Below are positions 51,601 through 61,330 of a stretch of 64,000 nucleotides of DNA, in pieces. Position 1 is the stretch's first letter. The number at the start of each line of letters is the position of its first letter. The DNA comes from Saxidomus purpurata (taxonomy: Eukaryota; Mollusca; Bivalvia; Venerida; Veneridae). Location: NCBI GenBank assembly GCA_022818135.1, contig JAFMSR010000010.1, positions 36,301,544 through 36,365,543 of the forward strand, read 5' to 3'. The notes under the pieces were generated by a model that was not told the origin of the DNA, did no database searches, and saw only the letters and a program-made list of their open reading frames with translations. Both the position numbers and the translations under genes were made by a program.

Positions 51601-51886
51601 TTTTTTTTTACCTTGCCTAAGAACACTTCCACCATGGCACTGGTGGGAATCAAAGATAAGACAGCCGAAGTGGCCAGCTCACAAACTTTAGTTAATTAGA
51701 TCTAGGTCAACAAAAAGGTAAAACCCATAACACAAACCGATATGAAATTCGCCTCAGTGTGAAGTTGTAAAATTTTGAATCTTTAAGTAGAAGAAAAAAA
51801 ATAGTTGTAAACCATTGTATAGTAAGTATAATAAGTACTGTGTGTTACAGATGAACTTGGATACAGAAAGCAGAAGAAGATTATAA
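33664..51886 (+). CDS. CCDC82: CCDC82-like DUF4211 protein, nine coding exons, 455 residues
   Basis: Exons 33664-34094, 35401-35497, 36196-36426, 37049-37135, 39080-39169, 41639-41719, 45024-45281, 48287-48343 and 51851-51886 join in phase with GT-AG junctions and end at TAA. Residues 1-220 are low-complexity: basic Gly/Ser/Arg stretches, then acidic Ser/Asp/Glu runs, consistent with a nuclear protein. From about 224 the DUF4211 region follows: RYSLEELLRSYTFWM, SQAWCADFREHVRTYPEFKK, CEVCNREGHPWSVVVRLTGK, and YYMGRFCHSRTKLFHNLFHF with RYHLYQRCKKM. The C-x-x-C and the Y-x-G-R-x-C...R...H-F-x-Y-x-L-Y-x-x-C signature match CCDC82. QSER1/PRR12 share the domain but are far longer. The human protein is about 540 residues, so length fits. 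Exact biochemical function is not established to my knowledge. Introns are loaded with repeats. Confidence 0.85.
34410..35379 (+). mobile_element. Family A element with a different core, ending 21 bases before exon 2
   Basis: It has the same ends as family A: TTAGCTTACCTGAGCAC with its hairpin on the left, and GAGCTATATAAGGCC then ATTGGCCCTCTCGTTCTT on the right. The core is unrelated to copies 1-3. It repeats a unit of about 120-150 bases with the words AAATCTAGGTCAAG, TTTGAATATGGGTCATCTG, GTGTATGCAATAG and CATGAAACTTGGTCAGAATG. It lies in intron 1 of the CCDC82-like gene. Confidence 0.65.
35907..36115 (+). mobile_element. tRNA-derived SINE
   Basis: A box A-like TGGTCCAGTGGTTAG and a box B-like GGGTTGGAGCCC are spaced as in a tRNA, followed by a non-tRNA body (AACAATGGCTAGGTAAACTG). 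No long A tail is visible. It lies in intron 2 of the CCDC82-like gene. Confidence 0.6.
37242..38433. mobile_element. hAT-type non-autonomous element with 8-bp target duplication
   Basis: The left tip is CAGGGATGTGCTACTCG and the right tip, inverted, is CAGGGATGGGTCGAGTAC. The direct repeat CATTGGAC flanks it at 37234-37241 and 38434-38441. A CAGGG tip with an 8-bp duplication is the hAT signature. Both ends consist of many AGTACT/ACTCGAGT words, so the arms are internally palindromic. The interior (37700-37890) holds a segment similar to 47325-47510. No transposase ORF. It sits in intron 4 of the CCDC82-like gene. Confidence 0.85.
38497..38910 (+). repeat. Family A fragments
   Basis: Core words of family A (CATTGCCTAGTGG, CTCTACCAAGATTGTTC, GGGGTCACTTG) run to about 38880. 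A truncated 5' end (TTTTTTAGCTCACCTGAGCAC) follows at 38893. No full element is present. Confidence 0.5.
39274..41421. mobile_element. Foldback DNA element with inverted arms of about 500 bp
   Basis: The left end GTTACCACTGTGGATGAACG matches the inverted right end (GTAACCACTGCGGATGAACG). Similarity continues with interruptions through GACCACCGGATATT, CGCGAGGAACGTGTTA, GCCTGCTCACT and GTGTACTGAGTATTG, to about 39790 on the left and 40915 on the right. A partial minus-orientation family A element (40570-40882) is nested in the loop. No transposase ORF. Target duplication not recognised, so superfamily unknown. It lies in intron 5 of the CCDC82-like gene. Confidence 0.75.
40570..40882 (-). mobile_element. 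Family A element (second core type), partial, minus orientation
   Basis: On the minus strand it starts AGCTCACCAGAGCAC and runs into the alternative core seen at 34410 (GTGTATGCAAAAG, CAGGAAACTTGATCAGAATG). Truncated at its 3' end. Nested in the foldback element. Confidence 0.55.
41935..42520. repeat. Diverged tandem duplication in intron 6
   Basis: Words at 41950-42170 (CAGAAAGCATAGCAC, TTTTAACAAAGTCAT, TCGTATGGTTT, TATATTTCAACAAACCAC) recur about 350 bases later (CAGAAAGCATGACAC, TTTTAACAAAGTCAT, TTGTATGGTTT, TATATTTCAATAAACCAC). Confidence 0.65.
42930..43562 (+). mobile_element. Family B element, copy in intron 6
   Basis: It starts TTATGCCCCCGAAGGGTGGC and ends CTTTCGGGGGCATTC, then hairpin CCTCACTTGTGAGG, then GACAGCTCTTGTTT. 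The interior repeats a unit of about 170 bases (CATGCATTGAAGGATTTTA, AACTTGGCACAAATGTCTAG, CCTACCTCAAAGGTCAAGG). No ORF of note. Confidence 0.75.
44571..45021 (+). mobile_element. Family B element ending at the acceptor of exon 7
   Basis: It starts TTATGCCCCCATAGGTGGGC and ends TTTTGGGGGCATTC, hairpin GTCACTTATGAGGGAC, then AGCTCTTGTT at 45021. The next two bases are the AG of the 3' splice site of the exon at 45024. Confidence 0.75.
45106..45180 (+). repeat. Coding GAT/GAA microsatellite in exon 7
   Basis: Trinucleotide units encode an unbroken acidic Asp/Glu tract with one Lys, inside the DUF4211 region between the C-x-x-C part and the Y-Y-M-G-R-F-C motif. A pure GAT run lies near 45140-45158. 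Confidence 0.85.
45324..46768 (+). mobile_element. Family A element with a family C 5' end inside
   Basis: The left end is TTAGCTCACTTTGGCTCAGG. The right end near 46740-46768 is TACTCAGGTGAGTGATAGAG then GGCC. At 46131 a family C start (TTTTATCCCCCGCC with AAGGCGGAGG) appears, and directly after it the core resumes as if from the beginning of a family A element (CATCTCCTCTGAAACCGC, GCTCTACCAAAATTGTTC). A G homopolymer is at 46551-46569. Confidence 0.6.
46600..46730 (+). repeat. AGCAACCAGTGACTTCC minisatellite, short array
   Basis: About five diverged units of 22-24 bases with the consensus TTAGCAACCAGTGACTTCC, just before the right end of the family A element. The same unit forms a larger array at 55190-55860. 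Confidence 0.8.
47170..47310 (+). repeat. Family A 3' end fragment
   Basis: Core words (GAGTTATAGGAAAAACTT, AATCTTCTTG) run into TACTCAGGTGAGCCATCATG then GCCCTATTGTC. Confidence 0.5.
48497..48695 (+). mobile_element. tRNA-derived SINE
   Basis: Box B-like AGAGTTCGATCCCC is followed by a CAGTGCAATGGTGG hairpin and a CTTCAGCAAGACACATTGGG body. A related copy lies inverted near 51600-51690. It is in intron 8 of the CCDC82-like gene. Confidence 0.55.
49483..49897. mobile_element. 415-bp hAT-type MITE with 8-bp target duplication
   Basis: The left tip CAGGGGCGGATCCAGG and the inverted right tip TAGCGGATCCAGG match. GTGGACTA is duplicated directly at 49475-49482 and 49898-49905. It has G-rich and C-rich subterminal runs and no ORF. 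Intron 8 of the CCDC82-like gene. Confidence 0.8.
50072..51310. mobile_element. Large near-palindromic element
   Basis: The left end CTCAAATATTTGAAGAGGTC mirrors the right end (GACCTCTTCAAATATTTGAA). Inner matches in inverted orientation include the stretches around CGATTTAAAGTG, CAATTCAATTGAAGATAT, AAGGTGTA and ATAGCTTG, so most of the 1.24 kb could fold on itself. The whole is built from short words AGAGGTCT, GAGAGCTCT, CAATTGAA and AAATATTT. No ORF or target duplication recognised. Confidence 0.7.
51600..51690 (-). mobile_element. SINE fragment, minus orientation
   Basis: On the minus strand it reads GATTCCCACCAGTGCCATGG, then GTGTTCTTAGGCAAGG and an A run. This is the tRNA-like 3' half and body of the SINE seen at 48497. 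Confidence 0.5.
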
Positions 51887-52248
51887 AAAGGATGGGAAAA
51901 GGACAAACAATAAATGGAATCAGGAATTCGGTTAAAAATCTTGGTAGAATATGCATCACAACGACAAACCACTTAACAAACAGTAATATTATAATGAAAA
52001 AAAAAGAAAATAGAACAAAATGCCTCAATTGAAGAGTGGCCATGTAGACCTACAACTATGAATAATTATATCACTGTACAATCGAGAACGATATGATGAT
52101 GTCATATGCTTTATGGCATCATGAAAAGTATTGTTCAGTAAGTTTGTCGTGTTACTTCTATTCTAGCTGAAGCATTATAACTGCACCATTTTAATAACTT
52201 TCATATACAAATGTATATTACTTAAGAAATCCTAGAAACAATTTGAAA

Positions 52249-52254
52249 AATAAA
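52249..52254 (+). promoter_or_regulatory. Possible poly(A) signal of the CCDC82-like gene
   Basis: First AATAAA after the stop codon, 363 bases downstream. AT-rich context makes chance occurrence possible. Confidence 0.35.
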
Positions 52255-53045
52255 AATTTGGTTTCTTATATTTTGACAAATACATGTCATTTTTGTTTGT
52301 ATGGCATAAAATAAGAAGAACAACTCATTTTGAAACAGTTTCAGATTTCATCTATTTACTGATATGCACCAAACAAAAATACACAAACAACACAGTGGTG
52401 CCCTGAGTCACTTTTTAATCAGATGAAATATTACTAAGTATTTTATCTAAACAGATTTCCCAAATTGACAATAACCTATTAGATGTTTACAGCATTTTGA
52501 TGTTTTAGTGAAGTTGAGAACATTGTTTCACAACATTTTGTGTCGCCCTTTCGGAATTAAGGTGATACATAGGGATCGCTTTGTCAGTTTAAACAAATGA
52601 TAGTTTAATGAAATATGCTCTCATAGGCAAAAACATTTCGGCACTGCAAGGGTAAATATATATTATAGACCAGTACCTTATGTTTTAGTACAAATAAAGT
52701 CAAGAGATTTGGTAGAATATGTAGTCAGTGACTTTTTTTACGCCCATATATAGATATATCGCTGTATCGTCGATATTTCTAAACCGATATATCAATACAA
52801 AAATTTTAATCAATGACATCCCTACTTATAATATGTAACATAGCCACTTAGTACCATTTAGTAAGAATGTTTGTCCGCTCTTACGAATAGGTACTTATGT
52901 GACTAAACTGTCCATCATGGCAAACAATACATAACTGTAAATTCCATTCACTCTGTAGGATAATCCAGGCTGTTATGTGGCTTAAAAAACAATTAAGTGG
53001 CTAAAATGACTTCATTCTTCATCAAACTTTACGATTGTATTGCTT

Positions 53046-53400
53046 ATGACATAAGGGTTGTGATGCCGCCGCCCCTTTTTGTACTTAGATTTTGTCATGA
53101 AAACTTAATGTTGGCTATGACTTTGCCATTTCTTAAGATTTCTTCATCTAACTTTCAAATTGCATTGCTTATGACATAAGGGTTGTGATGCCGCCAAATT
53201 TTGTAGGTCAAGGTCATATTTGACAGAGTTATGCCCCTTTCGTACTTAGATTTTGGCTATAACTTTGCCATTTCTTAAGATTTCTTCATCTAACTTTCAA
53301 ATTGCATTGCTAATGACATAAGGGTTGTGATGCCGCCAAATTTTGTAGATCAAGGTCATATTTGACTGAGTTATGCTCCATTTTGTACTTAAATTTTGTC
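53046..53400 (+). repeat. Three-unit tandem repeat
   Basis: ATGACATAAGGGTTGTGATG recurs at 53046, 53171 and 53313 (periods 125 and 142), followed in the last two by AATTTTGTAG and TCAAGGTCATATTTGAC. The short ORF here is repeat sequence. Confidence 0.8.
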
Positions 53401-53540
53401 ACAAAATTATTGTTTATTCTGCCAAGCGTAAGAGGGCTCCACAAGTGTTCTACTGAACACCCATGATTGTTTAAGTACAACAAACACCTTAGCACCTTAA
53501 CTCAGGATAAGAAGTCAGCTCAATTGTTACCATATTGTCA

Positions 53541-54298
53541 CATGTTCATGTGAATATTTTACTTGTCAAGATTAGAGAGAAATGATTTTACTCTTGTTAC
53601 CGTCTTGTTACATGTTCATGTGAATATTTTACTTGTCAAGATTAGAGAGAAATGATTTTACTCTTGTTACTGTCTTTTTACATGTTCATGTGAATATTTT
53701 ACTTGTCAGATTTAGAGAGAAATGATTTTACTCTTGTTACCGTCTTGTTACATATTCATGTGAATATTTTACTTGTCAAGATTAGAGAGAAATGATTTTA
53801 CTCTTGTTACCGTCTTGTTACATGTTCATGTGAATATTTTACTTGTCAAATTTAGAGAGAAATGATTTTATTCTTGTTACTGTCTTTTTACATGTTCATG
53901 TGAATATTTTACTTGTCAAGATTAGAGAGAAATGATTTTACTCTTGTTACTGTCTTTTTACATGTTCATGTGAATATTTTACTTGTCAAATTTAGAGAGA
54001 AATGATTTTATTCTTGTTACTGTCTTTTTACATGTTCATGTCAATATTTTACTTGTCAAGATTAGAGAGAAATGATTTTACTCTTGTTACTGTCTTTTTA
54101 CATGTTCATGTGAATATTTTACTTGTCAAGATTAGAGAGAAATGATTTTACTCTTGTTACTGTCTTTTTACATGTTCATGTGAATATTTTACTTGTCAAG
54201 ATTAGAGAGAAATGATTTTACTCTTGTTACCGTCTTGTTACATGTTCATGTGAATATTTTACTTGTCAAGATTAGAGAGAAATGATTTTATTCTTGTT
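53541..54298 (+). repeat. 70-bp satellite, eleven units
   Basis: Units begin CATGTTCATGTGAATATTTT at 53541, 53611, 53681 and every 70 bases to 54241. Length is constant. Variation is limited to a few sites, such as GTCTTGTTA versus GTCTTTTTA and CAAGATT versus CAAATTT. The array stops where a family A element begins. Confidence 0.92.
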
Positions 54299-55912
54299 AT
54301 TAGCTCAACTGAGCACTTGTGCTCAGGATGAGTTATTGTGACCACTTGGCATATGTTTAAATTTTGTGAAAAACTACTGGACCAATTTCAACCAGTCTTC
54401 ACATGAAAGATTGTTCAAATGAACTACATGTAGTTCCAATAAAGACTTTTAGAATAATCTTTTTAAAACGGAAAGCCCAGAGCTTAGGTTTCTATAGGAA
54501 AAACTTTAAAAATCTTCCCCATTGAAAACAGAAGGCTCAGAGCTTAGAATTTTGGGATAAAGCATTGTCGAGTGGACCTCTATCAATGACGCCCTAAAGG
54601 AAAACCTTCAAAAATGTTCGCCAAAACCACAAGATTTAGAGCTTAGATATTTGTTATGTAGCATTGTCTAGTAGACCTCTACTGGGTTTGTTCAATTAAT
54701 GGTTTTCATATAGACTTATAGGAATAACTTTAAAGATCTTTTTTCCAAAACAACAGCCTAGTGCTTACATCTTTAGTTCAGACAACCTGTCTAGTGAACC
54801 TCTACAAGTTTGTTCAAATCTTGCACCTGCGCCTAGGGGTCACTTGTTTTACATAGACTTATACAGGAAAACCTTTTAAATTCTTCCTCTCCAAAAGCGC
54901 AAGGTCTAAAGCTTATACATTTGGTGTGTAATATTGTCTGGGTGACCTATACTGAGTTTGTTCAAATCAGCCCCTTTAGTCAAGACTGACCACACCCAGG
55001 GGGTCACTAGTTTTCATACAGGCTTTTACAGTATAGGAAAAACCTTCAAAATCTATTTCTCAAAAACCACAATGCCTTGAGCTCAGATAATTTTTAGCAT
55101 TGTCTAGTGGACTTTTATCAAGTTTGTTAAAATTGTACCCCTGGTGTCAAAATTGACCATGCCCTGGATATAGAGTTACAGGAAAAACCTACTTTCCAAT
55201 GAGCTCCTATAACAACCAGCCACTTACCTAGCAACAACTGACTTCATTAGCAGCCAGTGACTTCCATAACAACCACCAACTTGGACTAGTGACCAGCGAC
55301 TTCATAAGCAAACCTTTTACTGCCCTAGCAGCTAGTGATTTTCCAAGCAACCAATGACTTTCTTAGCAGCCAGTGACTTCTCCAAGCAACCAGTTAGCAA
55401 CCAGTGGCTTCCCCTAACAACAAGTGACTTCCTTAAGCACCATTGACCTCCTTATCAACAACTTTTTTCCCTAGCAACCATTGAATTCTCCTAGAAAGCT
55501 GTGACTTCCTAAGCAACCAATGACTGTGCTTGGCAACCAGTGATTTCATTAGCAACCAGTGATTTGCCTAGAAACAACTTGTGTTCTCCTAGCAACAAGT
55601 GATTTCCTTAGCATCCATTTGCCACCAGTAACTTCCTAAGCAACCATTGATGTCCTTTACAACTAGCAACATTTTACTTCTTTGGCAATCACGGACTTTC
55701 AGTAATGACCAATTATTTGCTTTGCAACTACTGACTGCCTCTGGCAGCTGGTGCATTAGCTATCATTGACTTCTTTAGCAATCAGTGACTTACCCTTAAG
55801 CAACCAGTGACTTCCTAATAACTACTGATTACCTTTAGCAACAAGCATATCCATTAGGGAAGTGCACTGATAGTCAGATGAGTGATTTTGGGTCATCATG
55901 GCCCTCCTGTGT
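54299..55912 (+). mobile_element. Long family A element with a large minisatellite
   Basis: It starts TTAGCTCAACTGAGCAC with TGTGCTCAGGATGAGTTATT and ends CAGATGAGTGATTTTGGGTC, ATCATGGCCCTCCTG. The left half is the usual core. The right half is the AGCAACCAGTGACTTCC minisatellite. It directly follows the 70-bp satellite. Confidence 0.65.
55190..55860 (+). repeat. AGCAACCAGTGACTTCC minisatellite, large array
   Basis: Roughly 28 diverged units of about 20-25 bases (TTAGCAACCAGTGACTTCC and variants) fill the right half of the family A element. The array is strongly strand-biased. Confidence 0.8.
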
Positions 55913-56019
55913 TTTAACTAAACTTGGCACAAATGTGTGTGTTAAGTCATAAAGCAGTACAACGCCTTACTGGTGGTCATTCACAGTCTGTCTATTTTGT
56001 TCTGTTGATAGCATACTTT

Positions 56020-56870
56020 TTAGTTCACAAAGTCCCAGGATGAGGTATAAGTACTGCTCACCGTCCAGCGTATGTTCGTCCAGCCACGACATCTCCTTTC
56101 AAATCAGTCGGCCAATGTTGATGAAACTATGCAGGGATGTTCCTTGCATGAAGCTCTATCAAAGGTGTTTAAAGGAATTCTTTCCATGAAGAATTCTGGT
56201 TACTTTGTCAAAAAGAGGAATTTAAAAAAAAAAATCTGAAATCACAGAAAGCCCAGAGCTTAGATATGCGACATGTTGCATTGTCTAGTGGACCTCTACC
56301 AAGAATGCTCAATCATGAGACCCAGGACAAAATTACCCCATCAGGGGGTCACTTGATTGAACATAGGAAAAACTTTAAAAATATTCTCTGAAAACACAAG
56401 GCCTAGAGCTTACATATTTGGCATGTAGCATTGCCCAGTAGACCTCTACAAAGATTGTTCAATTCATGAACCCTGGGTCACAATTGATGCCTGATGCCAC
56501 CCAGGGGTCACTTGATTTCATGTAACCTTATAAAGGAAAAATCTTCTTCTCTGAAATCACATGGCCTAGAGCTTAGATATTTGGTATATAGCATTACCTT
56601 GGTGGACCTCTACCAAGAGTGTTAAAAAAATGACCCCTTGGTCAAAATTGACGCCGCCCTAGGAGGGAGGGGTTACTTTATTTCACATAGGTTTATATAG
56701 GGAAAACTTGTATTTTATTGTCTAAAACCACATGTGGACCTCTATGAAGATTGTTCAGATCTTGACCCCCAGGTCAAAATTTACCCTTTCTGCGATGCAA
56801 TTGTTGACCTTGTATTATAGCCAATGGTAGCCAGGTGAGCATTATAGGGCCATCTTGGCCCTCTTGTACT
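56020..56870 (+). mobile_element. Family A element
   Basis: The left end is decayed (TTTAGTTCACAAAGTCCCAGG). The right end is good: GCCAGGTGAGCATTATAGGG, then CCATCTTGGCCCTCTTGT. Standard first-type core. Confidence 0.65.
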
Positions 56871-57596
56871 GTAAAACTAAGCACAATGTGTTCATGTAAG
56901 AAATCTGGGGATTTTGATAATATTTTTTGATGCTTTAAGAATTTCTATAATGCATGTATTTGATATTGCTGTGACTTTATAAAGAAAATGTAAACAGTAT
57001 GCTCTTTCCAGACCTTTGTAAAGTTCTTTACAAAAATCAGTTGGCCAAGTTTACTTATTTTTGTTATTGCATGCTATCAATGCAGACAACAGTGTAACTG
57101 TACTGTAGCTTTGATTAATAAGCACCCTACCTTTACTGGTTACAATAGAAATAATACGAAAACTAGTCCAACTGAACTTTGTACACCTGTTATTAATTAT
57201 CATGTATGTATCAGTGGAATTGTTTCCATGTAAAACTAAAAGCTTTAAACCTTTTCTTTACTAAATTCTCAAATTTAATATCTTTAGGGTCTAATAACTC
57301 TAAAACTAGCAAAGTTCTTTATATAACGAAATACTGTAAATTAATTCATTTATAGAAATTTTATTTTGCCATTTCCATTCTTTTTTTCCTCAAGGTGTTT
57401 AATTAATATAATCTTTTCTGTTGCAATAGATCTTTGTCAAATAGAGGCTAATATTGAATAACGTGCTTAAAATAAATGTTGCATCATCCATCCCTTTTCA
57501 CAGTGTTGTATCTGGTCCCAAATTATACTTGGGTAAATATTCCAATTACAGCATAGAAACTTAGTACTCATTTTGAATCATACAAGAGCAAGTTAA
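56871..57596. other. No gene seen
   Basis: AT-rich, no supported exon. Confidence 0.4.
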
Positions 57597-58512
57597 GGGG
57601 GGTGACTGCTGAAATTCAAAATAAGAAATTTTATTGACCCAGTTTTTCATAGAGACTAACATATTGCTAGTTAATTTCTGGAAAAATAATGTTGGGTCAA
57701 TGACTTAACTTTTTTGCAATATTAATCTGTAGTGATACACAATCAGATAAGGTGCTTAATGCAGAATTAGCTAGAATTTTCGTGTTGTAAACGTTTATGT
57801 ATGTGGTGTATGTTTCAGAATGGATATCAATTTTTAATCTTTTCTAATGTAGTATGTCATACTTTAGGATGAAAAACTAGAGTCAGTGGTATCATTATCA
57901 TCATCTGAATAAATATTACGCTCCTTATTATTACCCCACCCACTTTAGTAAAATTCATTTTTTTCAATTTTTGATAAAATGCATATTTCATGATAAAGGA
58001 ATAACAAGGTTTTTCAGATATTTTGCCTACAGTTTGATTAAAACCTTTGTTTTAGAATGAAAAAAAAAAAAAAAAAAAATGGGGGTCAATGTGCATATAA
58101 GAAAGAAATTCAATAAAAACTGACAAAAAATGTGTTTTTTAAGATTTCGACGAGCTTTGTTATACAACGTGATAAGTCCGTAACAAAGAACTCTAAAATG
58201 AACTATTTATTAATGAGTTTTTATACCCTAACAATTCTTCTTGTAATACACTTTGAATAAAGTAACTATCTAAAACAGACTATTTTTGTACCCCTACCCC
58301 CATTTTGGCAAATGACAATATTTGTCAATTCTGTCACAAAATGTGAGTTATTTTTTCTCAAAAATATTCATTTTTTTTACACTAAAATATTCCTATTGTG
58401 GCTAAGTTTATTACTACATAATTTTTTTTTCCAGTTAACTCATCATTTTTTAAATATAACAAATGTAAATTTCCGCAAGTGCAAAAATCCAAAACCTCAC
58501 CAATGATCCCCC
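57597..58512. mobile_element. Possible TTAA-flanked DNA element
   Basis: TTAA at 57593-57596 is followed by GGGGGGTGAC. At the other side ATGATCCCCC is followed by TTAA at 58513-58516. The short G-run inverted ends with TTAA duplications suggest a piggyBac- or Kolobok-like MITE. The inverted match is only about 10 bases, so the call is tentative. Confidence 0.45.
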
Positions 58513-59029
58513 TTAAATGACTTTTGCTAAGCTTTTTCAAGAGTTATTGCTCCATAAAAATCCTGGTTATGTATCCTAGGTATCTTGTATCATTAGTAAC
58601 AGTGAACCTAATGTGGGAATTAGTTGACCAATTAAACTTTATTGGAATATTAATTACAACAAGGAATTTAGTCAAACTTTATATGATGGCAGAGATAATT
58701 GAGACAAAGGGAAGTGTTTAAGAACCATAAATGTAGTTCAGTGTTCACTTACATTTGTTTGTCTGTAATTTTATCTTGGACTTACAAAGGTTTAAAGAGG
58801 GGTCCATATCACTTTTAGTAATAGTTGTGCTTTGAAGTTTTCTAGCCAATTTATGTTAAACTTTTATGTATAGATATGATTTATCTAAATATTGGCAAGG
58901 ACTACCTGAGTATGTGTTCCATGACATTTACTTGCCATTGAAGTGTTCATTTTGTTCTCCAATCATGTGTGTTCAAATTCCAGGTCACAATTCCTGGTCA
59001 CACTTGGTACATTTACTCTTACCCACATG

Positions 59030-59250
59030 ACCAATAGTGGGTTCTATCTTTGCGACCAGTGTAGATTATGATCAGCCTGTCCATCTATGCTGTTTGAGCT
59101 TAATCTGCAAGTTTTCTTTTCATTCACTCAAGTTTTTTCATATACACCCCTTTGAGCAACAAATGGTACTGTCCATATTGAACAATGGAATAGTCCATTT
59201 TAGAGATTAAGGACACTTAGACTTAGTTTTTCAGCATTGTTCTTGTTGGC
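59030..59250 (+). repeat. Dispersed bivalve-type repeat
   Basis: The phrase GACCAGTGTAGATTATGATC, then AGCCTGTCCATCTATGCTG and AATGGTACTGTCCATATTGA, resembles a repeat I recognise from clam and oyster genomes. No second copy is in this window, so this rests on memory. Confidence 0.4.
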
Positions 59251-59610
59251 AACCTATCTGCTCTAATTCTCTTAATTTGGAGAAAGAATATTTTAAAAAA
59301 AACTTCCATCAGGTGTTAAGTTAACCCCTAATAGTGGAGTTGTAATTACCTTGTTACATTTATTAGTTTAGTATTAGATTATTATTAGCTTAAATTATTT
59401 TCACATTTTAAGTATCTGTTAAAATGCTTATTTGATGTATCTGTACTTGTATACTGTTATTTTACTAGTTTTTACTTTCTAGCAGTTGAAATATTCTAAA
59501 CAAAAATCGCATATTATTATATACAACATGCTTTATGTAAATCTTTAAGCTTTGATGTAGATTTGTTGTACTTTCATACTTCTATACCAAAAGATGAAAT
59601 ACAAAATGTA

Positions 59611-60610
59611 CAGTAAAACTTCGTTAACTCGAGCATCGATAACTCGAGAACCCCGGATAACTCGAGGATTCCTGTCGGTCCCGGTCATTTTTCCTCTATG
59701 TTTAACTAGAAATCACCATGGATAACTCGAGCATCAATAACTCGAGAACCTGGGATAACTCGAGGAATACCTGTTGTTCCGCCAGGTAGAATTCTTACTA
59801 AATTACCATCGATAACTCGAGGTCACTGATTATCAGACTTTTTTCTCACCTCCGCTGGCAGTGCAGTGTCCAAAGTGTATAAAATGTTATTCGCAGATTT
59901 TAATCGTCTTCAATATATTTATGTAATTACAGCCGCCGATCACTTTGATTGAATAAGAAGAAACTAACGAAAGTATGTTTGCGAGTTTTAAATGATGATA
60001 TGAAAATTATGAGTCTGAGTAAAATATTAATGATAAAGCACGACATAAAATCCAAACTTCATATTCTATTTTGAATTGCCATGTCAGAATATTTTTGGAA
60101 ATGCCACGAGTGATGTGTTATAACTTATACCGGTACTGTACATGTACCTAAACGACAACTAGTGTGAGTGATTAATCACTATTCGCTTATGAGTCATTTG
60201 CAAAATAGAAATAAGCTTAGGCCGGTATTGTCTAGCATACAAGTCGTCTGGATTTAAAGGAATACAGTTTTAAAAAAACCCAGAGTGACCGGTAAATACT
60301 CTGGGCGAAGTAACATTACGTTACTCCGCCTTCACCATTAATCAGTTGTCTTTTAGTAATTGCACTGATGTACATGTATGTAAACAAACAGACGGGATTT
60401 AATCGAATAGATACAAAATGGAAATTCAGGACTCGTGAGTTAATGAAATAAATGAATACAACATGAAGGTCCTCAAATACACTTTGTTAATAAGATACGT
60501 CGCAGTAGAAAAAACTTGTAAACTTTCCATAATTCGGATAACTCGAGACCTCGGATAACTCGAGCATTTTACTCGTCCCCTTGCGACCTCGAGTTATCAA
60601 AGTTTTACTG
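59611..60610. mobile_element. pogo/Tigger-like MITE, 1000 bp
   Basis: The left tip CAGTAAAACTTCGTTAACTC matches the inverted right tip (CAGTAAAACTTTGATAACTC), and TA flanks both sides (59609-59610 and 60611-60612). Subterminal ATAACTCGAG words recur many times at both ends. CAGT tips with TA duplication fit the pogo branch of Tc1/mariner. No transposase ORF. Confidence 0.8.
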
Positions 60611-60899
60611 TACATGTTCCATTACACTAGTGTTCCACCAAACACCACAAGTTGAATAGTGGTGAAATTGCTTTTAGGATTTTTAGCTTATTTAATCAAA
60701 GTGCGTAGGGCAGGCTTTTAGGTTAATCATCCAATTGTCATCAAAATTCAAGTCCTATTTCAAAATATGAGAATGATCCTCTGATGAACAAATTTCTTCA
60801 GAAATGTGATAGCGAGAAGATGGTGCTGGTTTTTCTTCATCTATATAGTTGAAAAGAAACTTTGAGAAACGTCTTGTCATTTGACTTTCATGAAACTTG

Positions 60900-61330
60900 C
60901 TCAGAAGTTGCATGCAACCTTTAGATGATCTGTATATACAAATTGAGCCATGATGTGTGTAAACCAACCATGGTATAGCAGATGTTGGTAAAACCTTGAT
61001 AACACTATACAGGTCAATATATTGATAACAATACAGGTCACATTTTCTAATGGATTTTCAAAAAACCTGCTAAGGAAGTTGCATGCAACCTGTAGATGAT
61101 CTGTATAGAAAATGAGCCATGATGTGTGAAAACCAACTGTGCTACAGGCTATTATTGTAAAAACTTAATGACACTACAGATCACATTTTCCAATGGATTT
61201 TTACAAAACTTGCGCAGAAAGTTGCCTGAAACTTGCAGATGATCTGTATAGAAAGTGAGCCATGATGTTGAAAACCAACCATGCTACAGGCAATTATTTT
61301 AAAACCTTAATAACAGGTCCCCAAAAGAAT
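60900..61330. repeat. Three-unit tandem repeat
   Basis: The phrase AGATGATCTGTAT, then GAGCCATGATGTG and AAAACCAAC, occurs three times with spacings of about 170 and 143 bases. A GTTGCATGCAAC palindrome precedes the first two. Confidence 0.75.

Noticed and set aside
33664..51886. QSER1 or PRR12 orthologue
   Set aside because: They share DUF4211 but are several times longer; the 455-residue length and C-x-x-C region fit CCDC82 better.
53541..54298. CRISPR array
   Set aside because: The 70-bp units are contiguous with no unique spacers, and the DNA is eukaryotic.
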